A DNA stretch of 64,000 nt from Allobosea lathyri (lineage in GTDB: Bacteria; Pseudomonadota; Alphaproteobacteria; Rhizobiales; Beijerinckiaceae). Shown here piece by piece: positions 1 through 11,259 of the stretch (its first letter is position 1; each line of letters begins with the position of its first letter). The stretch covers positions 541,629-605,628 of the forward strand of contig NZ_FNUY01000003.1 in NCBI RefSeq assembly GCF_900108245.1, in the 5' to 3' direction. The notes under the pieces were generated by a model, which did not search any database, was not told the DNA's origin, and saw only the letters and a list, made by a program, of their open reading frames with translations. The position numbers were made by a program, and so were the translations under genes.

Positions 1-166
1 GGTCGTCCTTCTCGAACAGCACGACGGAGGCGCCCCGTCCCGCCGCATCGCGGGCAATGCCGCAACCATTGATACCCCCGCCGATCACGGCGAGATCGAA
101 GGCTGCGTCCGCGTCTGCGCCGGCGTCGTGGCCCTTGGCCTCGGATGATGTCGTCTCGGGAGCCAT
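1..166 (-). CDS. glpD: Glycerol-3-phosphate dehydrogenase (FAD), N-terminal fragment
   Basis: Only the first 55 codons are inside the window; the gene continues past the left edge. After a polar, Ala-rich leader of about 22 residues comes a beta strand and the dinucleotide-binding motif [17 protein letters not shown], followed by an acidic-end strand (VVLFEKDD). The [14 protein letters not shown] version of the FAD fingerprint is characteristic of GlpD, which oxidises glycerol 3-phosphate to dihydroxyacetone phosphate at the membrane and passes electrons to quinone. The start ATG (164-166, minus) is the first possible in this frame. The gene is divergent from pncB. Another FAD-dependent oxidoreductase cannot be fully excluded from so short a piece. 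Confidence 0.75.
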   Translation of the reverse strand, partial: MAPETTSSEAKGHDAGADADAAFDLAVIGGGINGCGIARDAAGRGASVVLFEKDD

Positions 167-504
167 TCTGCCTTCGATCCTCGCGGTCTCCGATCGGTGA
201 CCGCGCTAAAGTGCAGGCCAGATCGACGCTTCGCTTGCCACTTCATATCCAAGCGCGAACCGGGTGGATATCGCAAAGGCGAACGGCGCGCCTGCTCCTC
301 GCCGACTCCCCGCGGGCTGTCAATTCGCGTCTTCCGGGCGCGGCGGCGAGGGCGGGCATCGATGTCGCCCTCGCCGCCATGGCGTGGCCGGCGCTTGCGT
401 CGCGGCCAAGGCGCTGTTCTCATGGGCGGCGTCCCAACTCGCGTGCCGCCGCGGGGCGTCCCGCCACGACCAGCCTTTGCGCCAACCCCGGACCGAATGC
501 CGCC
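167..504. other. Divergent intergenic region glpD-pncB
   Basis: These 338 bases lie between two divergent genes and must carry both promoters. I see no convincing -35/-10 pair, repeat or RNA. The region stays open in the pncB frame, so an upstream pncB start is formally possible, but the peptide it would add looks random (Arg/Ala-rich). Confidence 0.4.
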
Positions 505-1782
505 ATGACCGTCACCGATATCGCGACGCGGACCTATAATCATGGCTGGCGGCTTGACCCCATCATCCGCAGCCTGCTCGACACGGATTTCTACAAGCTG
601 CTGATGCTGCAGATGATCCGCGCCTTCCATCCGGAGGTTCAGGTCACCTTCTCGCTGATCAACCGCTCGAAGCATATCCGCCTGGGCGATATCGTCGATG
701 AGGAGGAACTGCGCGCGCAGCTCGATCATGCCCGCAATGTCCGCTTCTCGAAGAAGGAGCTGATCTGGCTTGCCGGCAACAGCTTCTATGGCCGCACCCA
801 GATGTTCTCGCCGGATTTCATCGCCTGGCTCGCCGAGTTCCGCTTGCCCGAATATGATCTGCGCCGGGTCGACGGGCAGTACGAGCTGCATTTCGAGGGG
901 CCCTGGACCCACACCACGATGTGGGAGGTGCCGGCGCTCGCCATCATCAACGAATTGCGCGCGCGCCGCGTCATGGTCGGGCAGAAGCGCTTCTCGCTCG
1001 ACGTGCTCTATGCCCGCGCCAAGGCCAAGATGTGGGACAAGGTCGAGCGGTTGCAGAAGCTGCCCGGCCTGCGCCTGTCGGATTTCGGCACGCGCCGCCG
1101 CCATGGCCATCTCTGGCAGCGCTGGTGCGTCGAGGCGCTGAAGGAAGGGCTGGGACCAGCCTTCACCGGCACCTCCAACGTGCTGTTGGCGATGGACAAT
1201 GATCTCGAAGCCATCGGAACCAACGCACATGAACTGCCGATGGTGCTGGCCGCTCTGGCCGAGAGCGACGAGGAACTTCTGCGCTCGCCCTATCGCGTGC
1301 TTGACGAATGGCGACAGGTCTATGGCGGCAATCTCCTGATCGCCTTGCCCGATGCGTTCGGGACGACGAGCTTCCTGCGTCATGCGCCCGACTGGGTCGC
1401 GGACTGGACCGGCTTCCGGCCCGACAGCGCGCCGCCGATCCAGGCCGGCGAGGAGATCATGGCCTGGTGGCGCTCCAAGGGGCGCGATCCCCGCGAGAAG
1501 CTGCTCGTCTTCTCGGACGGGCTCGATGTCGACGCGATCGAGCGGGTCTATCATCACTTCGACGGCAAGGTTCGCATGGCCTTCGGCTGGGGCACGGACC
1601 TGACCAACGACCTCATCGGCTGCCTGCCAGACGGCTCGCGCGCGCTCGATCCGATGTCGCTGGTCTGCAAGGTGTCGAAAGCCAATGGCCAGCCGGCGGT
1701 GAAACTCTCAGATAATCCCGACAAGGTCTCCGGGGCGGCCGACGTGGTCGCGCGCTATCGAAGGGTTTTCGGAGCGGTCTAG
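505..1782 (+). CDS. pncB: Nicotinate phosphoribosyltransferase
   Basis: The 425-residue product matches the usual length of bacterial PncB, which condenses nicotinate with PRPP (ATP-stimulated) to nicotinate mononucleotide in NAD salvage. The N-terminal [13 protein letters not shown] is the family start. Active-site segments follow: [21 protein letters not shown] around residue 185, GTSNVLLA, and GTNAHELPM, whose His is the transiently phosphorylated residue in characterised enzymes. Near the C-terminus [10 protein letters not shown] gives the phosphate-binding Gly-rich loop. The ATG at 505 is chosen because family similarity begins a few residues later and the frame upstream codes for an unlikely Arg-rich stretch. 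It is a single-gene unit divergent from glpD. Confidence 0.93.
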   Translation: MTVTDIATRTYNHGWRLDPIIRSLLDTDFYKLLMLQMIRAFHPEVQVTFSLINRSKHIRLGDIVDEEELRAQLDHARNVRFSKKELIWLAGNSFYGRTQMFSPDFIAWLAEFRLPEYDLRRVDGQYELHFEGPWTHTTMWEVPALAIINELRARRVMVGQKRFSLDVLYARAKAKMWDKVERLQKLPGLRLSDFGTRRRHGHLWQRWCVEALKEGLGPAFTGTSNVLLAMDNDLEAIGTNAHELPMVLAALAESDEELLRSPYRVLDEWRQVYGGNLLIALPDAFGTTSFLRHAPDWVADWTGFRPDSAPPIQAGEEIMAWWRSKGRDPREKLLVFSDGLDVDAIERVYHHFDGKVRMAFGWGTDLTNDLIGCLPDGSRALDPMSLVCKVSKANGQPAVKLSDNPDKVSGAADVVARYRRVFGAV

Positions 1783-1866
1783 AGTCCCGGCGCGTCCTTC
1801 AATCGCGATCGGGAGACGCACGTCATGGTTGTGTTGCGGAGGAGCTGTAGACGCTGACCATAGGTT

Positions 1867-2790
1867 ATGGCGTGTGGGGTTGCGTCGATGCTGCGTCTGT
1901 TTTTTCTGTGCTGCGGCCTCCTGCTGGCTTTCCCGCAGAGTGCCGCCTCCGCTTCCCTGACGCGCGATCGGCTCAACGACGCGCGCCCGCTGACCGAAGC
2001 TGAGATGGGCGAACTGCTTTTCGGCCTTCTGCAAGGCCGGCCTGGCGTCAGCCAGTTGCGGATCGAGGCGGGCGATGTCGTCTATTTCGCCGCTGGCCAT
2101 AATATCAGGATGGGCCTTGAGCCGTTGAGCCGCCAGTTCAACGCCTTGCCCGACGCCGCCCAACGGCAGGTAGCCTATGACAAGCTGACGAAAACCGTCG
2201 CGCAGGCGGTGGCGGGAACCGGTGCGCCGAAAACGGAAGCCGAAGTCGCGCGATTCCAGCGGGCGCTGCTGCCAGTGCTGAAGAACAAGGCCTATGTCGA
2301 GCAGTTCGCCGCGATGGCGCGCAAGCGCGGCGCGCCCGATGCCAAGCTGCTCTATCTTCCGCTCGCCGGCGACATCATCGTGACCCCGGTGCTCGATTTG
2401 GCGAAGATCTCGCGTTTCCTGACCGTGGGCGAAGGCGGCGCTTACGGAATGAGCGATCGCGACATCTTCAAGGCGGCGCTCGACAATCTGAAGAGGCGCG
2501 TCGACAAACTGCAGATCTATGATTTTGGAGAGGTCCGAGCCCTCGGTTTCGCGCAGACCGACTACAACGCCTCGCTCCTGCTCCTGCCCAACCCCTGGGA
2601 AAATGTTCCCGACCTGCCGCGAAGCGTTGCGCTCACGATGCCGGCGCGCGATGTACTCGCATTCGCGGATGCCGACGATCCGCAGGCCGTCTCGGCGCTG
2701 CGGAGGATCTCCAGGGCGCCGGACAACGGATTTCCGGTCAGCAGGCTCGTCTTCCGGATGACGCAACGCGGCCTCGAGATCATGCCCTGA
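1867..2790 (+). CDS. Secreted DUF1444 (YtpQ-like) family protein
   Basis: The 307-residue protein has a clear signal peptide (hydrophobic run LRLFFLCCGLLLAF, cleavage near SAASA). Its middle and C-terminal parts resemble DUF1444: a 'LYLPLAGDIIVTPVLDLAKISRFLT' type strand pair, an acidic NLKRRV helix, then NASLLLLPNPWENV and a VALTMPARDVLAFAD segment. No enzymatic role is established for the family. A second start at 1888 gives a tighter signal peptide (MLRLFFLCC) and is equally plausible. It ends 143 bases before tuf on the same strand and looks unrelated to the ribosomal genes that follow. Confidence 0.7.
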   Translation: MACGVASMLRLFFLCCGLLLAFPQSAASASLTRDRLNDARPLTEAEMGELLFGLLQGRPGVSQLRIEAGDVVYFAAGHNIRMGLEPLSRQFNALPDAAQRQVAYDKLTKTVAQAVAGTGAPKTEAEVARFQRALLPVLKNKAYVEQFAAMARKRGAPDAKLLYLPLAGDIIVTPVLDLAKISRFLTVGEGGAYGMSDRDIFKAALDNLKRRVDKLQIYDFGEVRALGFAQTDYNASLLLLPNPWENVPDLPRSVALTMPARDVLAFADADDPQAVSALRRISRAPDNGFPVSRLVFRMTQRGLEIMP

Positions 2791-2856
2791 GCGCCGCGGG
2801 ATCGCCGCCGGGATGGAAAGGAAGGCGGCTACAAGGCCCGGCCTGACAGCCATGGC

Positions 2857-2885
2857 TTGCATCGCGCTCTGAAACCCCCTAATGC
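2857..2885 (+). promoter_or_regulatory. Probable tuf promoter
   Basis: TTGCAT (2857-2862) and TAATGC (2880-2885) are separated by 17 bases and would start transcription about 40 bases before the tuf ATG, a reasonable leader. A separate promoter is expected because fusA, rpsG and rpsL, the usual upstream partners, are absent. Judged by eye only. Confidence 0.4.
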
Positions 2886-2933
2886 GACCGCGTTTTCCGG
2901 GCCCCAGCGGCCGTCTTCGAGGACAAAGGTGTC

Positions 2934-4124
<1,191 letters not shown>

Positions 4125-4137
4125 CGCGTTTTCGTGA

Positions 4138-4168
4138 GGGCGAAGGCCCTGCCGGGCCTTTGCCTTTT
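4138..4168 (+). terminator. Intrinsic terminator or attenuator between tuf and rpsJ
   Basis: The arms GGCGAAGGCCC and GGGCCTTTGCC pair over 11 bp (one G-U) around a TGCC loop and are followed by TTTT. Only 23 bases remain before the rpsJ ATG, so rpsJ probably relies on read-through, making the hairpin an attenuator that keeps tuf mRNA above ribosomal-protein mRNA (inference). Confidence 0.65.
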
Positions 4169-4191
4169 CACGTCACGGAGAAAACAAGACC

Positions 4192-4500
4192 ATGAACGGT
4201 CAGAACATTCGGATCCGCCTCAAGGCGTTCGACCATCGCATTCTCGACGCTTCGACGCGCGAGATCGTGTCGACCGCGAAGCGGACGGGCGCTCAGGTCC
4301 GCGGACCGATCCCGCTGCCCACGCTCATCGAGAAGTTCACGGTCAACCGCTCGCCGCATATCGACAAGAAGTCGCGCGAGCAGTTTGAAATGCGGACCCA
4401 CAAGCGGGTTCTCGATATCGTCGACCCGACCCCGCAGACGGTCGACGCTCTCATGAAGCTCGATCTCGCCGCCGGCGTCGACGTCGAAATCAAGCTTTAA
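4192..4500 (+). CDS. rpsJ: 30S ribosomal protein S10
   Basis: The 102 residues match S10 from end to end: [15 protein letters not shown] at the start, [35 protein letters not shown] in the loop that contacts 16S rRNA of the 30S head, and the terminal [12 protein letters not shown]. In other bacteria S10 also acts as NusE in antitermination. It is the first gene of the S10 operon. A 129-base spacer with a hairpin (GACGA arms near 4512 and 4540) separates it from rplC. Confidence 0.98.
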   Translation: MNGQNIRIRLKAFDHRILDASTREIVSTAKRTGAQVRGPIPLPTLIEKFTVNRSPHIDKKSREQFEMRTHKRVLDIVDPTPQTVDALMKLDLAAGVDVEIKL

Positions 4501-4629
4501 GTTGACCATGGTCCCGACGACGAACGGATACTCGCTTCGTCGGACCCTGTTCGGATCATAATTTAGCCGGGTCCTCTGCCTCCTGCGTTTCGGCAGGATG
4601 AGTAAGACCCCAAGGGAAGGTATGCACCG

Positions 4630-5355
4630 ATGCGTTCCGGTGTGATTGCACAGAAAGTCGGGATGACCCGCATCTTCACCGATGCCGGCGAACATATCCC
4701 GGTCACCGTGCTGAAGCTCGACAACTGCCAGGTCGTCGCGCATCGCACGATCGAGAAGAACGGCTATGTCGCCGTGCAGCTCGGAACAGGCTTGGCCAAG
4801 GTCAAGAATGTCTCGAAGGCTGAGCGCGGCCATTTCGCCGTCGCCAAGGTCGAGCCCAAGCGTAAAGTCGTCGAATTCCGCGTCAGCGATGACGCGCTGA
4901 TCCCGGTCGGCGCAGAGCTGACGGCGGATCATTTCGTCGTCGGCCAGTTCGTCGATGTCAGCGGCACGACGATCGGCAAGGGCTTCGCCGGCGGCATGAA
5001 GCGCTGGAACTTCGGTGGTCTTCGCGCCACGCACGGCGTTTCGGTCTCGCATCGCTCGATCGGTTCGACCGGTGGTCGTCAGGACCCTGGCAAGACCTTC
5101 AAGAACAAGAAGATGCCCGGCCATCTCGGCGCCGAGCGCGTGACCACCCAGAACCTGCGCGTCGTCCAGACGGACGCCGAGCGCGGCCTGATCCTGGTCG
5201 AAGGTGCAGTTCCCGGTCACGCCGGCGGCTGGATCCATATTCGTGACGCGATCAAGCGCGCGCTCCCCAAGGATGCGCCCCTTCCGGGCAAGTTCAAGGT
5301 GTCGGGCGGCGAAACGCAGGCTCCTGCGGCTGATACGGTTGAGGAGAACGCGTGA
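4630..5355 (+). CDS. rplC: 50S ribosomal protein L3
   Basis: The 241-residue protein begins [16 protein letters not shown], the bacterial L3 signature. The loop that reaches toward the peptidyl transferase centre is recognisable as [24 protein letters not shown]; its GGRQ Gln is the methylation site in E. coli. A C-terminal tail of about 25 residues (Ala/Glu-rich) extends past the E. coli length, as is usual in alphaproteobacteria. The stop overlaps the rplD ATG by one base. Confidence 0.97.
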   Translation: MRSGVIAQKVGMTRIFTDAGEHIPVTVLKLDNCQVVAHRTIEKNGYVAVQLGTGLAKVKNVSKAERGHFAVAKVEPKRKVVEFRVSDDALIPVGAELTADHFVVGQFVDVSGTTIGKGFAGGMKRWNFGGLRATHGVSVSHRSIGSTGGRQDPGKTFKNKKMPGHLGAERVTTQNLRVVQTDAERGLILVEGAVPGHAGGWIHIRDAIKRALPKDAPLPGKFKVSGGETQAPAADTVEENA

Positions 5356-5975
5356 TGAAGCTTGATATCACCACTCTCGAAGGTGGTTCGGCCGGTTCGG
5401 TCGAGCTCTCCGACGCGATCTTCGGCCTCGAGCCGCGCGCCGACATCCTCGCCCGCATGGTGCGCTACCAGCTCGCCAAGCGCCGCGCCGGCACGCACAA
5501 GTCCAAGGGCCGGTCGGAAGTCGACCGCACCCGGAAGAAGATCTACAAGCAGAAGGGTACCGGCGGCGCTCGCCACGGTGCGGCTTCCGCTCCGCAGTTC
5601 CGCGGCGGCGGCAAGGCCTTCGGTCCGATCGTGCGTGACCACGCTCACGATCTGCCCAAGAAGGTCCGCGCCCTGGCCCTGCGTCATGCGCTCTCGGCCA
5701 AGGCCAAGGATTCCGGCATCATCATCATCGATGACGCCAAGCTGTCCGAGCCGAAGACCAAGATCCTGCTGGGTCACTTCGGCAAGCTGGACCTGTCCAG
5801 CGCGCTGGTGATCGGCGGAGCCGAGATCGATGTGAACTTCGGCCTGGCCGCGCGTTCGATCCCGAATGTCGACGTCCTGCCGATCCAGGGCATCAACGTT
5901 TATGACATCCTGCGTCGCGACAAGCTTGTCCTGACCCGCGCGGCTGTCGATGCGCTGGAGGCGCGCTTCAAATGA
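5355..5975 (+). CDS. rplD: 50S ribosomal protein L4
   Basis: The 206-residue L4 has the exit-tunnel loop ([27 protein letters not shown]) and the C-terminal globular part ending in LEARFK. A GTG three bases earlier is also in frame, but the ATG at 5355 makes the usual TGATG junction with rplC and gives the standard MKLDITTL start. In E. coli L4 represses its own operon; no equivalent leader structure is obvious here. It overlaps rplW by 4 bases. Confidence 0.96.
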   Translation: MKLDITTLEGGSAGSVELSDAIFGLEPRADILARMVRYQLAKRRAGTHKSKGRSEVDRTRKKIYKQKGTGGARHGAASAPQFRGGGKAFGPIVRDHAHDLPKKVRALALRHALSAKAKDSGIIIIDDAKLSEPKTKILLGHFGKLDLSSALVIGGAEIDVNFGLAARSIPNVDVLPIQGINVYDILRRDKLVLTRAAVDALEARFK

Positions 5976-6283
5976 GCCAGGCCGCGAAGAATACGGATCC
6001 CCGGCACTACGACGTGATTCGTAGCCCGGTGATCACAGAGAAGGCGACGATGCTCTCCGAGCATAACAAGGTCGTCTTCCAGGTCGCCAAGACTGCGACG
6101 AAGCCGCAGATCAAGGCAGCGATCGAGAAGCTGTTCGACGTCAAGGTGAAGAGCGTCAACACGCTCGTCACCGAAGGGAAGATGAAAGTCTTCCGCGGCC
6201 GTCTCGGCCAGCGCTCGGACGTCAAGAAGGCAATCGTGACGCTCGAAGATGGTCATTCCATCGACGTGACCACGGGCCTGTGA
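5972..6283 (+). CDS. rplW: 50S ribosomal protein L23
   Basis: This 103-residue protein binds 23S rRNA at the tunnel exit, where it docks trigger factor and SRP. Recognition rests on [43 protein letters not shown] and the [17 protein letters not shown] finish. The ATGA overlap with rplD indicates translational coupling, and rplB follows after 16 bases with a GGAAGG-type binding site. Confidence 0.97.
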   Translation: MSQAAKNTDPRHYDVIRSPVITEKATMLSEHNKVVFQVAKTATKPQIKAAIEKLFDVKVKSVNTLVTEGKMKVFRGRLGQRSDVKKAIVTLEDGHSIDVTTGL

Positions 6284-6299
6284 AGGAAGGATCGTCACA

Positions 6300-7142
6300 A
6301 TGGCTTTGAAGCATTTCAAGCCGGTCACGCCGAGCCTTCGCCAGCTCGTCATCGTCGACCGCAGCGAGCTCTACAAGGGCAAGCCTCTCAAGGTGCTGAC
6401 GGAGGGCAAGTCGTCCTCCGGCGGCCGCAACAACCTCGGCCGCATCACCGTCCGCTTCCGCGGCGGTGGTCACAAGCGCACGCTGCGCCTGATCGACTTC
6501 AAGCGTCGCGGCAAGGACGGCATGCCGGCAGTCGTGGAGCGGATCGAGTATGATCCCAACCGCACCGCCTTCATCGCGCTGATCAAGTACAGCGATGGCG
6601 AGCAGGCCTATATCCTGGCCCCGCAGCGCCTCGCCGTCGGCGACAGCGTGATCTCGGGTCCGTCGGTCGACGTGAAGCCCGGCAACGCTGCCCCCATGGG
6701 CTCGCTGCCGATCGGCACGATCGTCCACAATATCGAGCTGAAGATCGGCAAGGGTGGACAGCTGGCTCGTTCGGCCGGCAACTACGCCCAGATCGTCGGT
6801 CGCGACCAGGGTTACGTCATTGTCCGCCTGAATTCCGGCGAACAGCGTCTGATCAGCGGCTTGTGCTATGCGACTGTGGGCGCGGTTTCCAACCCCGACC
6901 ACATGAACAGGAATGACGGCAAGGCAGGGCGTTCGCGCTGGCTCGGTCGTCGGCCGCATAACCGCGGTGTCTCGATGAACCCTGTCGACCATCCCCATGG
7001 CGGCGGCGAAGGCCGCACCTCCGGCGGTCGTCACCCGGTTACCCCCTGGGGCAAGCCGACCAAGGGTAAGAAGACCCGCTCGAACAAGCGGACCGATACG
7101 TTCATCGTGTCGAGCCGTCACGCCCGCAAGAAGAAGAACTGA
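6300..7142 (+). CDS. rplB: 50S ribosomal protein L2
   Basis: The 280-residue L2 is needed for subunit joining and peptidyl transfer. It starts [17 protein letters not shown], contains the OB and SH3-like RNA-binding parts ([19 protein letters not shown]), and carries the near-invariant [13 protein letters not shown] motif whose His lies close to the catalytic centre. The basic C-terminus ([16 protein letters not shown]) is complete. Eight bases separate it from rpsS. Confidence 0.98.
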   Translation: MALKHFKPVTPSLRQLVIVDRSELYKGKPLKVLTEGKSSSGGRNNLGRITVRFRGGGHKRTLRLIDFKRRGKDGMPAVVERIEYDPNRTAFIALIKYSDGEQAYILAPQRLAVGDSVISGPSVDVKPGNAAPMGSLPIGTIVHNIELKIGKGGQLARSAGNYAQIVGRDQGYVIVRLNSGEQRLISGLCYATVGAVSNPDHMNRNDGKAGRSRWLGRRPHNRGVSMNPVDHPHGGGEGRTSGGRHPVTPWGKPTKGKKTRSNKRTDTFIVSSRHARKKKN

Positions 7143-7150
7143 GGTCCGTC

Positions 7151-7429
7151 ATGGCGCGTTCGCTTTGGAAAGGTCCGTTTGTCGACGGATACCTTCTGAA
7201 AAAGGCCGAGGTCGCCCGTTCGGCGGCTCGGTCGGAAGTCATCAAGATCTGGAGCCGCCGCTCCACGATCCTTCCGCAGTTCGTCGGTCTGACGTTCGGC
7301 GTCTATAACGGCCACAAGCATGTGCCGGTGTCCGTGTCCGAGGAAATGGTGGGCCACAAGTTCGGCGAGTTTTCGCCGACGCGCACCTTCCACGGCCACG
7401 CTGCCGACAAGAAGGCGAAGAGGAAGTAA
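7151..7429 (+). CDS. rpsS: 30S ribosomal protein S19
   Basis: The 92 residues give standard S19: [18 protein letters not shown], the [30 protein letters not shown] core, and the [25 protein letters not shown] tail. The protein pairs with S13 in the head of the small subunit near the A-site tRNA. Only three bases separate its stop from the rplV ATG. Confidence 0.98.
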   Translation: MARSLWKGPFVDGYLLKKAEVARSAARSEVIKIWSRRSTILPQFVGLTFGVYNGHKHVPVSVSEEMVGHKFGEFSPTRTFHGHAADKKAKRK

Positions 7430-7432
7430 GCC

Positions 7433-7816
7433 ATGGGAAAGCCATCCGCCCCCCGTGCGCTGCCTGACAACGAAGCCATTGCGATCGCTCGCAATCTTCG
7501 CGTCAGCCCGCAAAAGCTGAACCTTCTCGCCCAGCTCATTCGCGGCAAGAAGGTCGCGACCGCGCTCGCCGATCTCGAGTTCTCGCGCAAGCGGATCTCG
7601 CTCGACGTGCGCAAGTGCCTGCAGAGCGCGATCGCCAATGCCGAGAACAATCATGATCTCGACGTCGACGATCTCATCGTAGCGCAGGCCTTCGTCGGCA
7701 AGGCGCTCGTCATGAAGCGCTTCCATGCCCGCGCCCGCGGTCGTGGCGCCCGCATCCTGAAGCCGTTCGCGAACATCACCATCGTGGTGCGTGAAGTCGC
7801 CGCGGCCAAGGCCTGA
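7433..7816 (+). CDS. rplV: 50S ribosomal protein L22
   Basis: The 127-residue L22 lines the nascent-peptide tunnel with L4. [21 protein letters not shown] and the hairpin segment [24 protein letters not shown] (the tip facing the tunnel, a macrolide-resistance site in other species) are both intact. It is tightly packed between rpsS and rpsC. Confidence 0.97.
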   Translation: MGKPSAPRALPDNEAIAIARNLRVSPQKLNLLAQLIRGKKVATALADLEFSRKRISLDVRKCLQSAIANAENNHDLDVDDLIVAQAFVGKALVMKRFHARARGRGARILKPFANITIVVREVAAAKA

Positions 7817-7826
7817 GGAGAGAACG

Positions 7827-8537
7827 ATGGGTCAGAAAATCAATCCGATCGGCCTTCGCCTCGGCATCAACCGGACGTGGGATTCGCGCTGGTTCGCCCA
7901 GAAGGGCGAGTACGGCAAGCTGCTCCATGAGGACATGGCGATCCGCGCCGCCCTCATGAAGCTGCTGAAGCAGGCTGCGATCTCCAAGATCATCATCGAG
8001 CGCCCGCACAAGAAGTGCCGCGTCACCATTCACTCGGCTCGTCCGGGCGTGGTGATCGGCAAGAAGGGCGCCGATATCGAGAAGCTGCGCAAGACGGTGA
8101 TGAAGCTCACCAAGGCCGATGTTACGATCAACATCGTCGAGGTGCGCAAGCCCGAGATCGACGCCACGCTGGTGGCCGACTCGATCGCGCAGCAGCTCGA
8201 GCGTCGCGTCGCTTTCCGTCGCGCCATGAAGCGGGCCGTTCAGTCGGCCATGCGTCTGGGCGCCGAGGGCATCCGCATCAACTGCTCGGGCCGCCTCGGC
8301 GGCGCTGAGATCGCGCGTCTGGAATGGTATCGCGAAGGTCGCGTGCCGCTGCACACGCTGCGCGCCGATGTGGATTACGGTGTGGGCACCGCCTTCACCA
8401 CCTACGGCACGTGCGGCATCAAGGTCTGGATCTTCAAGGGCGAGATCCTGGAACACGACCCGATGGCCCAGGACAAGCGCATGGCAGACGAGGGCAGCCG
8501 TTCCGGCGGTGGCCACCGTCGTGACCATGCCGCGTGA
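7827..8537 (+). CDS. rpsC: 30S ribosomal protein S3
   Basis: The start is set at the ATG of [22 protein letters not shown], preceded by GAGGAGAG; the same frame is open 12 codons further upstream but that part is not S3. The 236-residue product has the KH domain with [14 protein letters not shown], and the C-terminal half ([27 protein letters not shown]) at the mRNA entry channel where S3 takes part in helicase activity. The tail is Gly/His-rich and ends in AA. Confidence 0.97.
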   Translation: MGQKINPIGLRLGINRTWDSRWFAQKGEYGKLLHEDMAIRAALMKLLKQAAISKIIIERPHKKCRVTIHSARPGVVIGKKGADIEKLRKTVMKLTKADVTINIVEVRKPEIDATLVADSIAQQLERRVAFRRAMKRAVQSAMRLGAEGIRINCSGRLGGAEIARLEWYREGRVPLHTLRADVDYGVGTAFTTYGTCGIKVWIFKGEILEHDPMAQDKRMADEGSRSGGGHRRDHAA

Positions 8538-8556
8538 AGGCTGATCGAGAAAAGCC

Positions 8557-8970
8557 ATGTTGCAACCAAAGAAGACTAAGTTCCGCAAGCAGTTCAAGGG
8601 GCGCATTTCCGGCGTCGCCAAGGGCGGCACGGATCTGAATTTCGGCCAGTTCGGCCTCAAGGCGCTGATGCCGGAACGCGTCACCGCACGCCAGATCGAG
8701 GCGGCTCGCCGCGCGATCACACGTGCCATGAAGCGCGCCGGTCGTGTCTGGATCCGAATTTTCCCGGACGTGCCGGTTTCGAAGAAGCCGACCGAAGTCC
8801 GCATGGGCAAGGGCAAGGGTGCGCCTGAATTCTGGGCAGCCAAGGTCAAGCCGGGCCGGATCATGTTCGAGATCGACGGTGTGGAAGAGGAGACGGCCCG
8901 CGAGGCGCTTCGTCTCGGAGCCGCCAAGCTGCCGATCAAGACCCGCTTCATCCAACGCATCGCCGAGTAA
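8557..8970 (+). CDS. rplP: 50S ribosomal protein L16
   Basis: The 137-residue L16 starts [17 protein letters not shown] and contains [27 protein letters not shown] and the basic loop [29 protein letters not shown] near the A-site tRNA elbow. The length and ends are normal. The Arg corresponding to the YcfD hydroxylation site lies in the RMGKGKG segment. Confidence 0.97.
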   Translation: MLQPKKTKFRKQFKGRISGVAKGGTDLNFGQFGLKALMPERVTARQIEAARRAITRAMKRAGRVWIRIFPDVPVSKKPTEVRMGKGKGAPEFWAAKVKPGRIMFEIDGVEEETAREALRLGAAKLPIKTRFIQRIAE

Positions 8971-8981
8971 GGGAGGACGAC

Positions 8982-9194
8982 ATGAAGACCGCAAAACGCC
9001 TGTCCGACCTGAAGGTCATGAGCGTGGATCTGCTGCAGGAAGAGCTCCTGAAGCTGAAGAAGGAGCAGTTCAACCTGCGTTTCCAGCGCGCCACCGGCCA
9101 GCTCGAGAACACCTCGCGCGTCACCGAAGTGCGCAAGGATATCGCCCGCATCAAAACACTGCAGCGGTCGAAGACCGCTTCAGTGAGCGCTTGA
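8982..9194 (+). CDS. rpmC: 50S ribosomal protein L29
   Basis: A 70-residue two-helix protein at the tunnel exit next to L23. The [47 protein letters not shown] pattern is L29 throughout. A GGGAGGAC site precedes the ATG; rpsQ follows 11 bases later. Confidence 0.96.
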   Translation: MKTAKRLSDLKVMSVDLLQEELLKLKKEQFNLRFQRATGQLENTSRVTEVRKDIARIKTLQRSKTASVSA

Positions 9195-9205
9195 GGAGTT
9201 AGACC

Positions 9206-9448
9206 ATGCCGAAGCGCGTGCTGCAGGGCGTCGTCGTCAGCGACAAGCAAAATAAAACTGTTGTGGTGAAGGTCGAGCGGCGCTATACGCACCCGCTCCT
9301 CAAGAAGACCGTTCGCCGGACCAAAAACTATCACGCGCATGACGAGGCGCAGGTGGTGAAGGTTGGAGACCAGGTCTGGATCGAGGAGTCCAAGCCCATT
9401 TCCAAGCTGAAAAGCTGGGTTGTGCTCGACAACGCTCCCAAGGCGTGA
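9206..9448 (+). CDS. rpsQ: 30S ribosomal protein S17
   Basis: This 80-residue OB-fold protein binds 16S rRNA early in assembly. [47 protein letters not shown] is the diagnostic N-terminal two thirds. It is the last gene of the S10 group here; an unusually long 212-base spacer follows before rplN. Confidence 0.97.
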   Translation: MPKRVLQGVVVSDKQNKTVVVKVERRYTHPLLKKTVRRTKNYHAHDEAQVVKVGDQVWIEESKPISKLKSWVVLDNAPKA

Positions 9449-9660
9449 GTCAACGCGGCTTCCGCCCTGCCCGAATCACTTCGGGCGAGCGGATGGCGTG
9501 TAGAAAATAGTCAGGCGTGTTTCCCCGCAAAGGTGCGTGTCACTTTTGCGGAGCACGTTTTGTTTGAGGCCAGGGGGCGATCGACCCCCGTCAGTCGTAG
9601 TCCCGGCGGCGCTGATGCCTGCCGGGAAACCGCGCTGATAGACATGGAAGGATCAAGGCC
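9449..9660 (+). promoter_or_regulatory. Structured spacer between rpsQ and rplN
   Basis: This 212-base gap is long for a ribosomal operon. It holds three consecutive potential hairpins: arms CCGCAAA/TTTGCGG (about 9523-9549), GGGGGC/GACCCCC-type arms (about 9573-9590), and CCCGGC/GCCGGG (about 9602-9627), then the GGAAGGATC ribosome-binding region of rplN. The first hairpin is not followed by a T run long enough for a strong terminator. It may be an internal promoter, a processing site or an autoregulatory leader for the spc operon; I cannot tell which. Confidence 0.4.
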
Positions 9661-10029
9661 ATGATCCAGGTGCAGACGAATCTCGAGGTCGCGGATAATT
9701 CCGGCGCCCGTCGCGTGATGTGCATCAAGGTTCTCGGCGGGTCGAAGCGGCGCTATGCCCGCATTGGCGACATCATTGTCGTTTCGATCAAGGAAGCCAT
9801 TCCCCGCGGCCGCGTGAAGAAGGGCGACGTCATGAAGGCGGTCGTCGTTCGCACCGCCAAGGACGTCAAGCGCGCTGATGGTTCTGTGATTCGGTTCGAC
9901 CGCAACGCGGCCGTGCTGATCAACAACCAGAAAGAGCCTGTCGGCACCCGTATCTTCGGACCGGTTCCGCGCGAACTCCGCGCCAAGAACCACATGAAGA
10001 TCATCTCGCTTGCGCCAGAGGTGCTGTAA
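9661..10029 (+). CDS. rplN: 50S ribosomal protein L14
   Basis: The 122-residue L14 ([33 protein letters not shown], ending [16 protein letters not shown]) is complete and of standard length. It forms part of the subunit interface and is the docking site of RsfS in other bacteria. It is the first gene of the spc group; its stop TAA shares its last base with the rplX ATG. Confidence 0.97.
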   Translation: MIQVQTNLEVADNSGARRVMCIKVLGGSKRRYARIGDIIVVSIKEAIPRGRVKKGDVMKAVVVRTAKDVKRADGSVIRFDRNAAVLINNQKEPVGTRIFGPVPRELRAKNHMKIISLAPEVL

Positions 10030-10346
10030 TGGCTGCGAAGATCAAGAAGGGCGACAAGGTCGTCGTGCTGGCCGGCCGCGATAAGGGCAAGGCCGGCGAA
10101 GTTCTCCAGGTCATCCCGAAGGATGCCCGCGCCATCGTGCGTGGTGTCAACCTCGTGAAGAAGCACACCAAGGCTTCGGCACAGTCGGAAGGCGGCATCA
10201 TCTCCAAGGAGGCCACCATCGACCTGTCGAACCTCGCCGTGGCCGATCCCAAGGACGGCAAGCCGACCCGCGTCGGTTTCAAAGTTCTGGACGACGGTCG
10301 CAAGGTCCGTTTCGCCAAGCGTTCGGGGGATCTGATCGATGGCTGA
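10029..10346 (+). CDS. rplX: 50S ribosomal protein L24
   Basis: The 105-residue assembly-initiator protein has the KOW motif at its N-terminus ([25 protein letters not shown]) and the [45 protein letters not shown] core. The 3' end overlaps rplE by 8 bases, so translation of the two is very likely coupled. Confidence 0.97.
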   Translation: MAAKIKKGDKVVVLAGRDKGKAGEVLQVIPKDARAIVRGVNLVKKHTKASAQSEGGIISKEATIDLSNLAVADPKDGKPTRVGFKVLDDGRKVRFAKRSGDLIDG

Positions 10347-10905
10347 GAATCAGCAGGCGGCTCTCACGCCGCGTATGAAGCAGCATTATGAGGACGTGGT
10401 CCGTCCGGCGATGATCGCCGAGTTCGGCTACAAGAATGCCATGGAAGTGCCGACCATCGAGAAGGTCGTCATCAACATGGGCGTTGGCGAAGCGACTGCC
10501 GACCGTAAGAAGGTCGACAACGCTGCCGGCGATCTCGCCCTCATCGCCGGCCAGCGGCCGGTCATCACCAAGTCCCGCCTCGCGATCGCCGGCTTCAAGC
10601 TGCGCGAGAACATGGCGGTCGGCTGCAAGGTCACGCTGCGCAAGACCAAGATGTTCGAGTTCGTCGACCGGCTCGTCACCATCGCCTTGCCCCGTGTCCG
10701 CGACTTCCGTGGTCTCAACCCGAAGTCGTTCGACGGGCGCGGCAATTTCGCGCTCGGGATCAAGGAGCACATCGTGTTTCCCGAGATCAACTACGACAAG
10801 GTCGACGCCGTGTGGGGCATGGACGTGATCGTCTGCACGACTGCGAAGTCGGACGACGAGGCACGCGCCTTGCTCAAGCACTTCAACTTCCCGTTCCGGC
10901 AGTGA
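10339..10905 (+). CDS. rplE: 50S ribosomal protein L5
   Basis: L5 carries 5S rRNA into the central protuberance and touches P-site tRNA. The 188 residues include [66 protein letters not shown], and [28 protein letters not shown]. The ATG at 10339 lies inside rplX; the roughly 8-residue N-terminal extension over E. coli L5 is common in alphaproteobacteria. Confidence 0.97.
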   Translation: MAENQQAALTPRMKQHYEDVVRPAMIAEFGYKNAMEVPTIEKVVINMGVGEATADRKKVDNAAGDLALIAGQRPVITKSRLAIAGFKLRENMAVGCKVTLRKTKMFEFVDRLVTIALPRVRDFRGLNPKSFDGRGNFALGIKEHIVFPEINYDKVDAVWGMDVIVCTTAKSDDEARALLKHFNFPFRQ

Positions 10906-10941
10906 ACCTCAGCGTTCATACGCGGAAACCAGGAGAGATCG

Positions 10942-11247
10942 ATGGCTAAGAAAAGCTCCGTCGAGAACAATAACCACCGCAAGGCTCTCGTGAAGAAATT
11001 CGCGGGCAAGCGCGCGCGGCTTCTCGCGATCGCCAATGACGAAAGCCAGTCCATGGACGAGCGTTTCCTCGCTCGCCTCAAGCTGGCCGAACTGCCGCGC
11101 AACTCGGCTCCGACCCGCGTGCGCAACCGCTGCGAAGTCACGGGGCGTCCGCGCGCCGTTTATCGCAAGCTGAAGATGTCGCGCATTGCGTTGCGCGAGC
11201 TCGGCAACAAGGGGCTGGTTCCCGGCCTCGTCAAGTCGAGCTGGTGA
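10942..11247 (+). CDS. rpsN: 30S ribosomal protein S14 (zinc-free type)
   Basis: A 101-residue S14 with [24 protein letters not shown] and the C-terminal [41 protein letters not shown]. It has one Cys in the RC position and lacks the CxxC...CxxC zinc ribbon, so this is the long, zinc-independent form. A CAGGAGAGATCG site sits just before the ATG. Confidence 0.97.
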   Translation: MAKKSSVENNNHRKALVKKFAGKRARLLAIANDESQSMDERFLARLKLAELPRNSAPTRVRNRCEVTGRPRAVYRKLKMSRIALRELGNKGLVPGLVKSSW

Positions 11248-11259
11248 GGAGGACGCATC

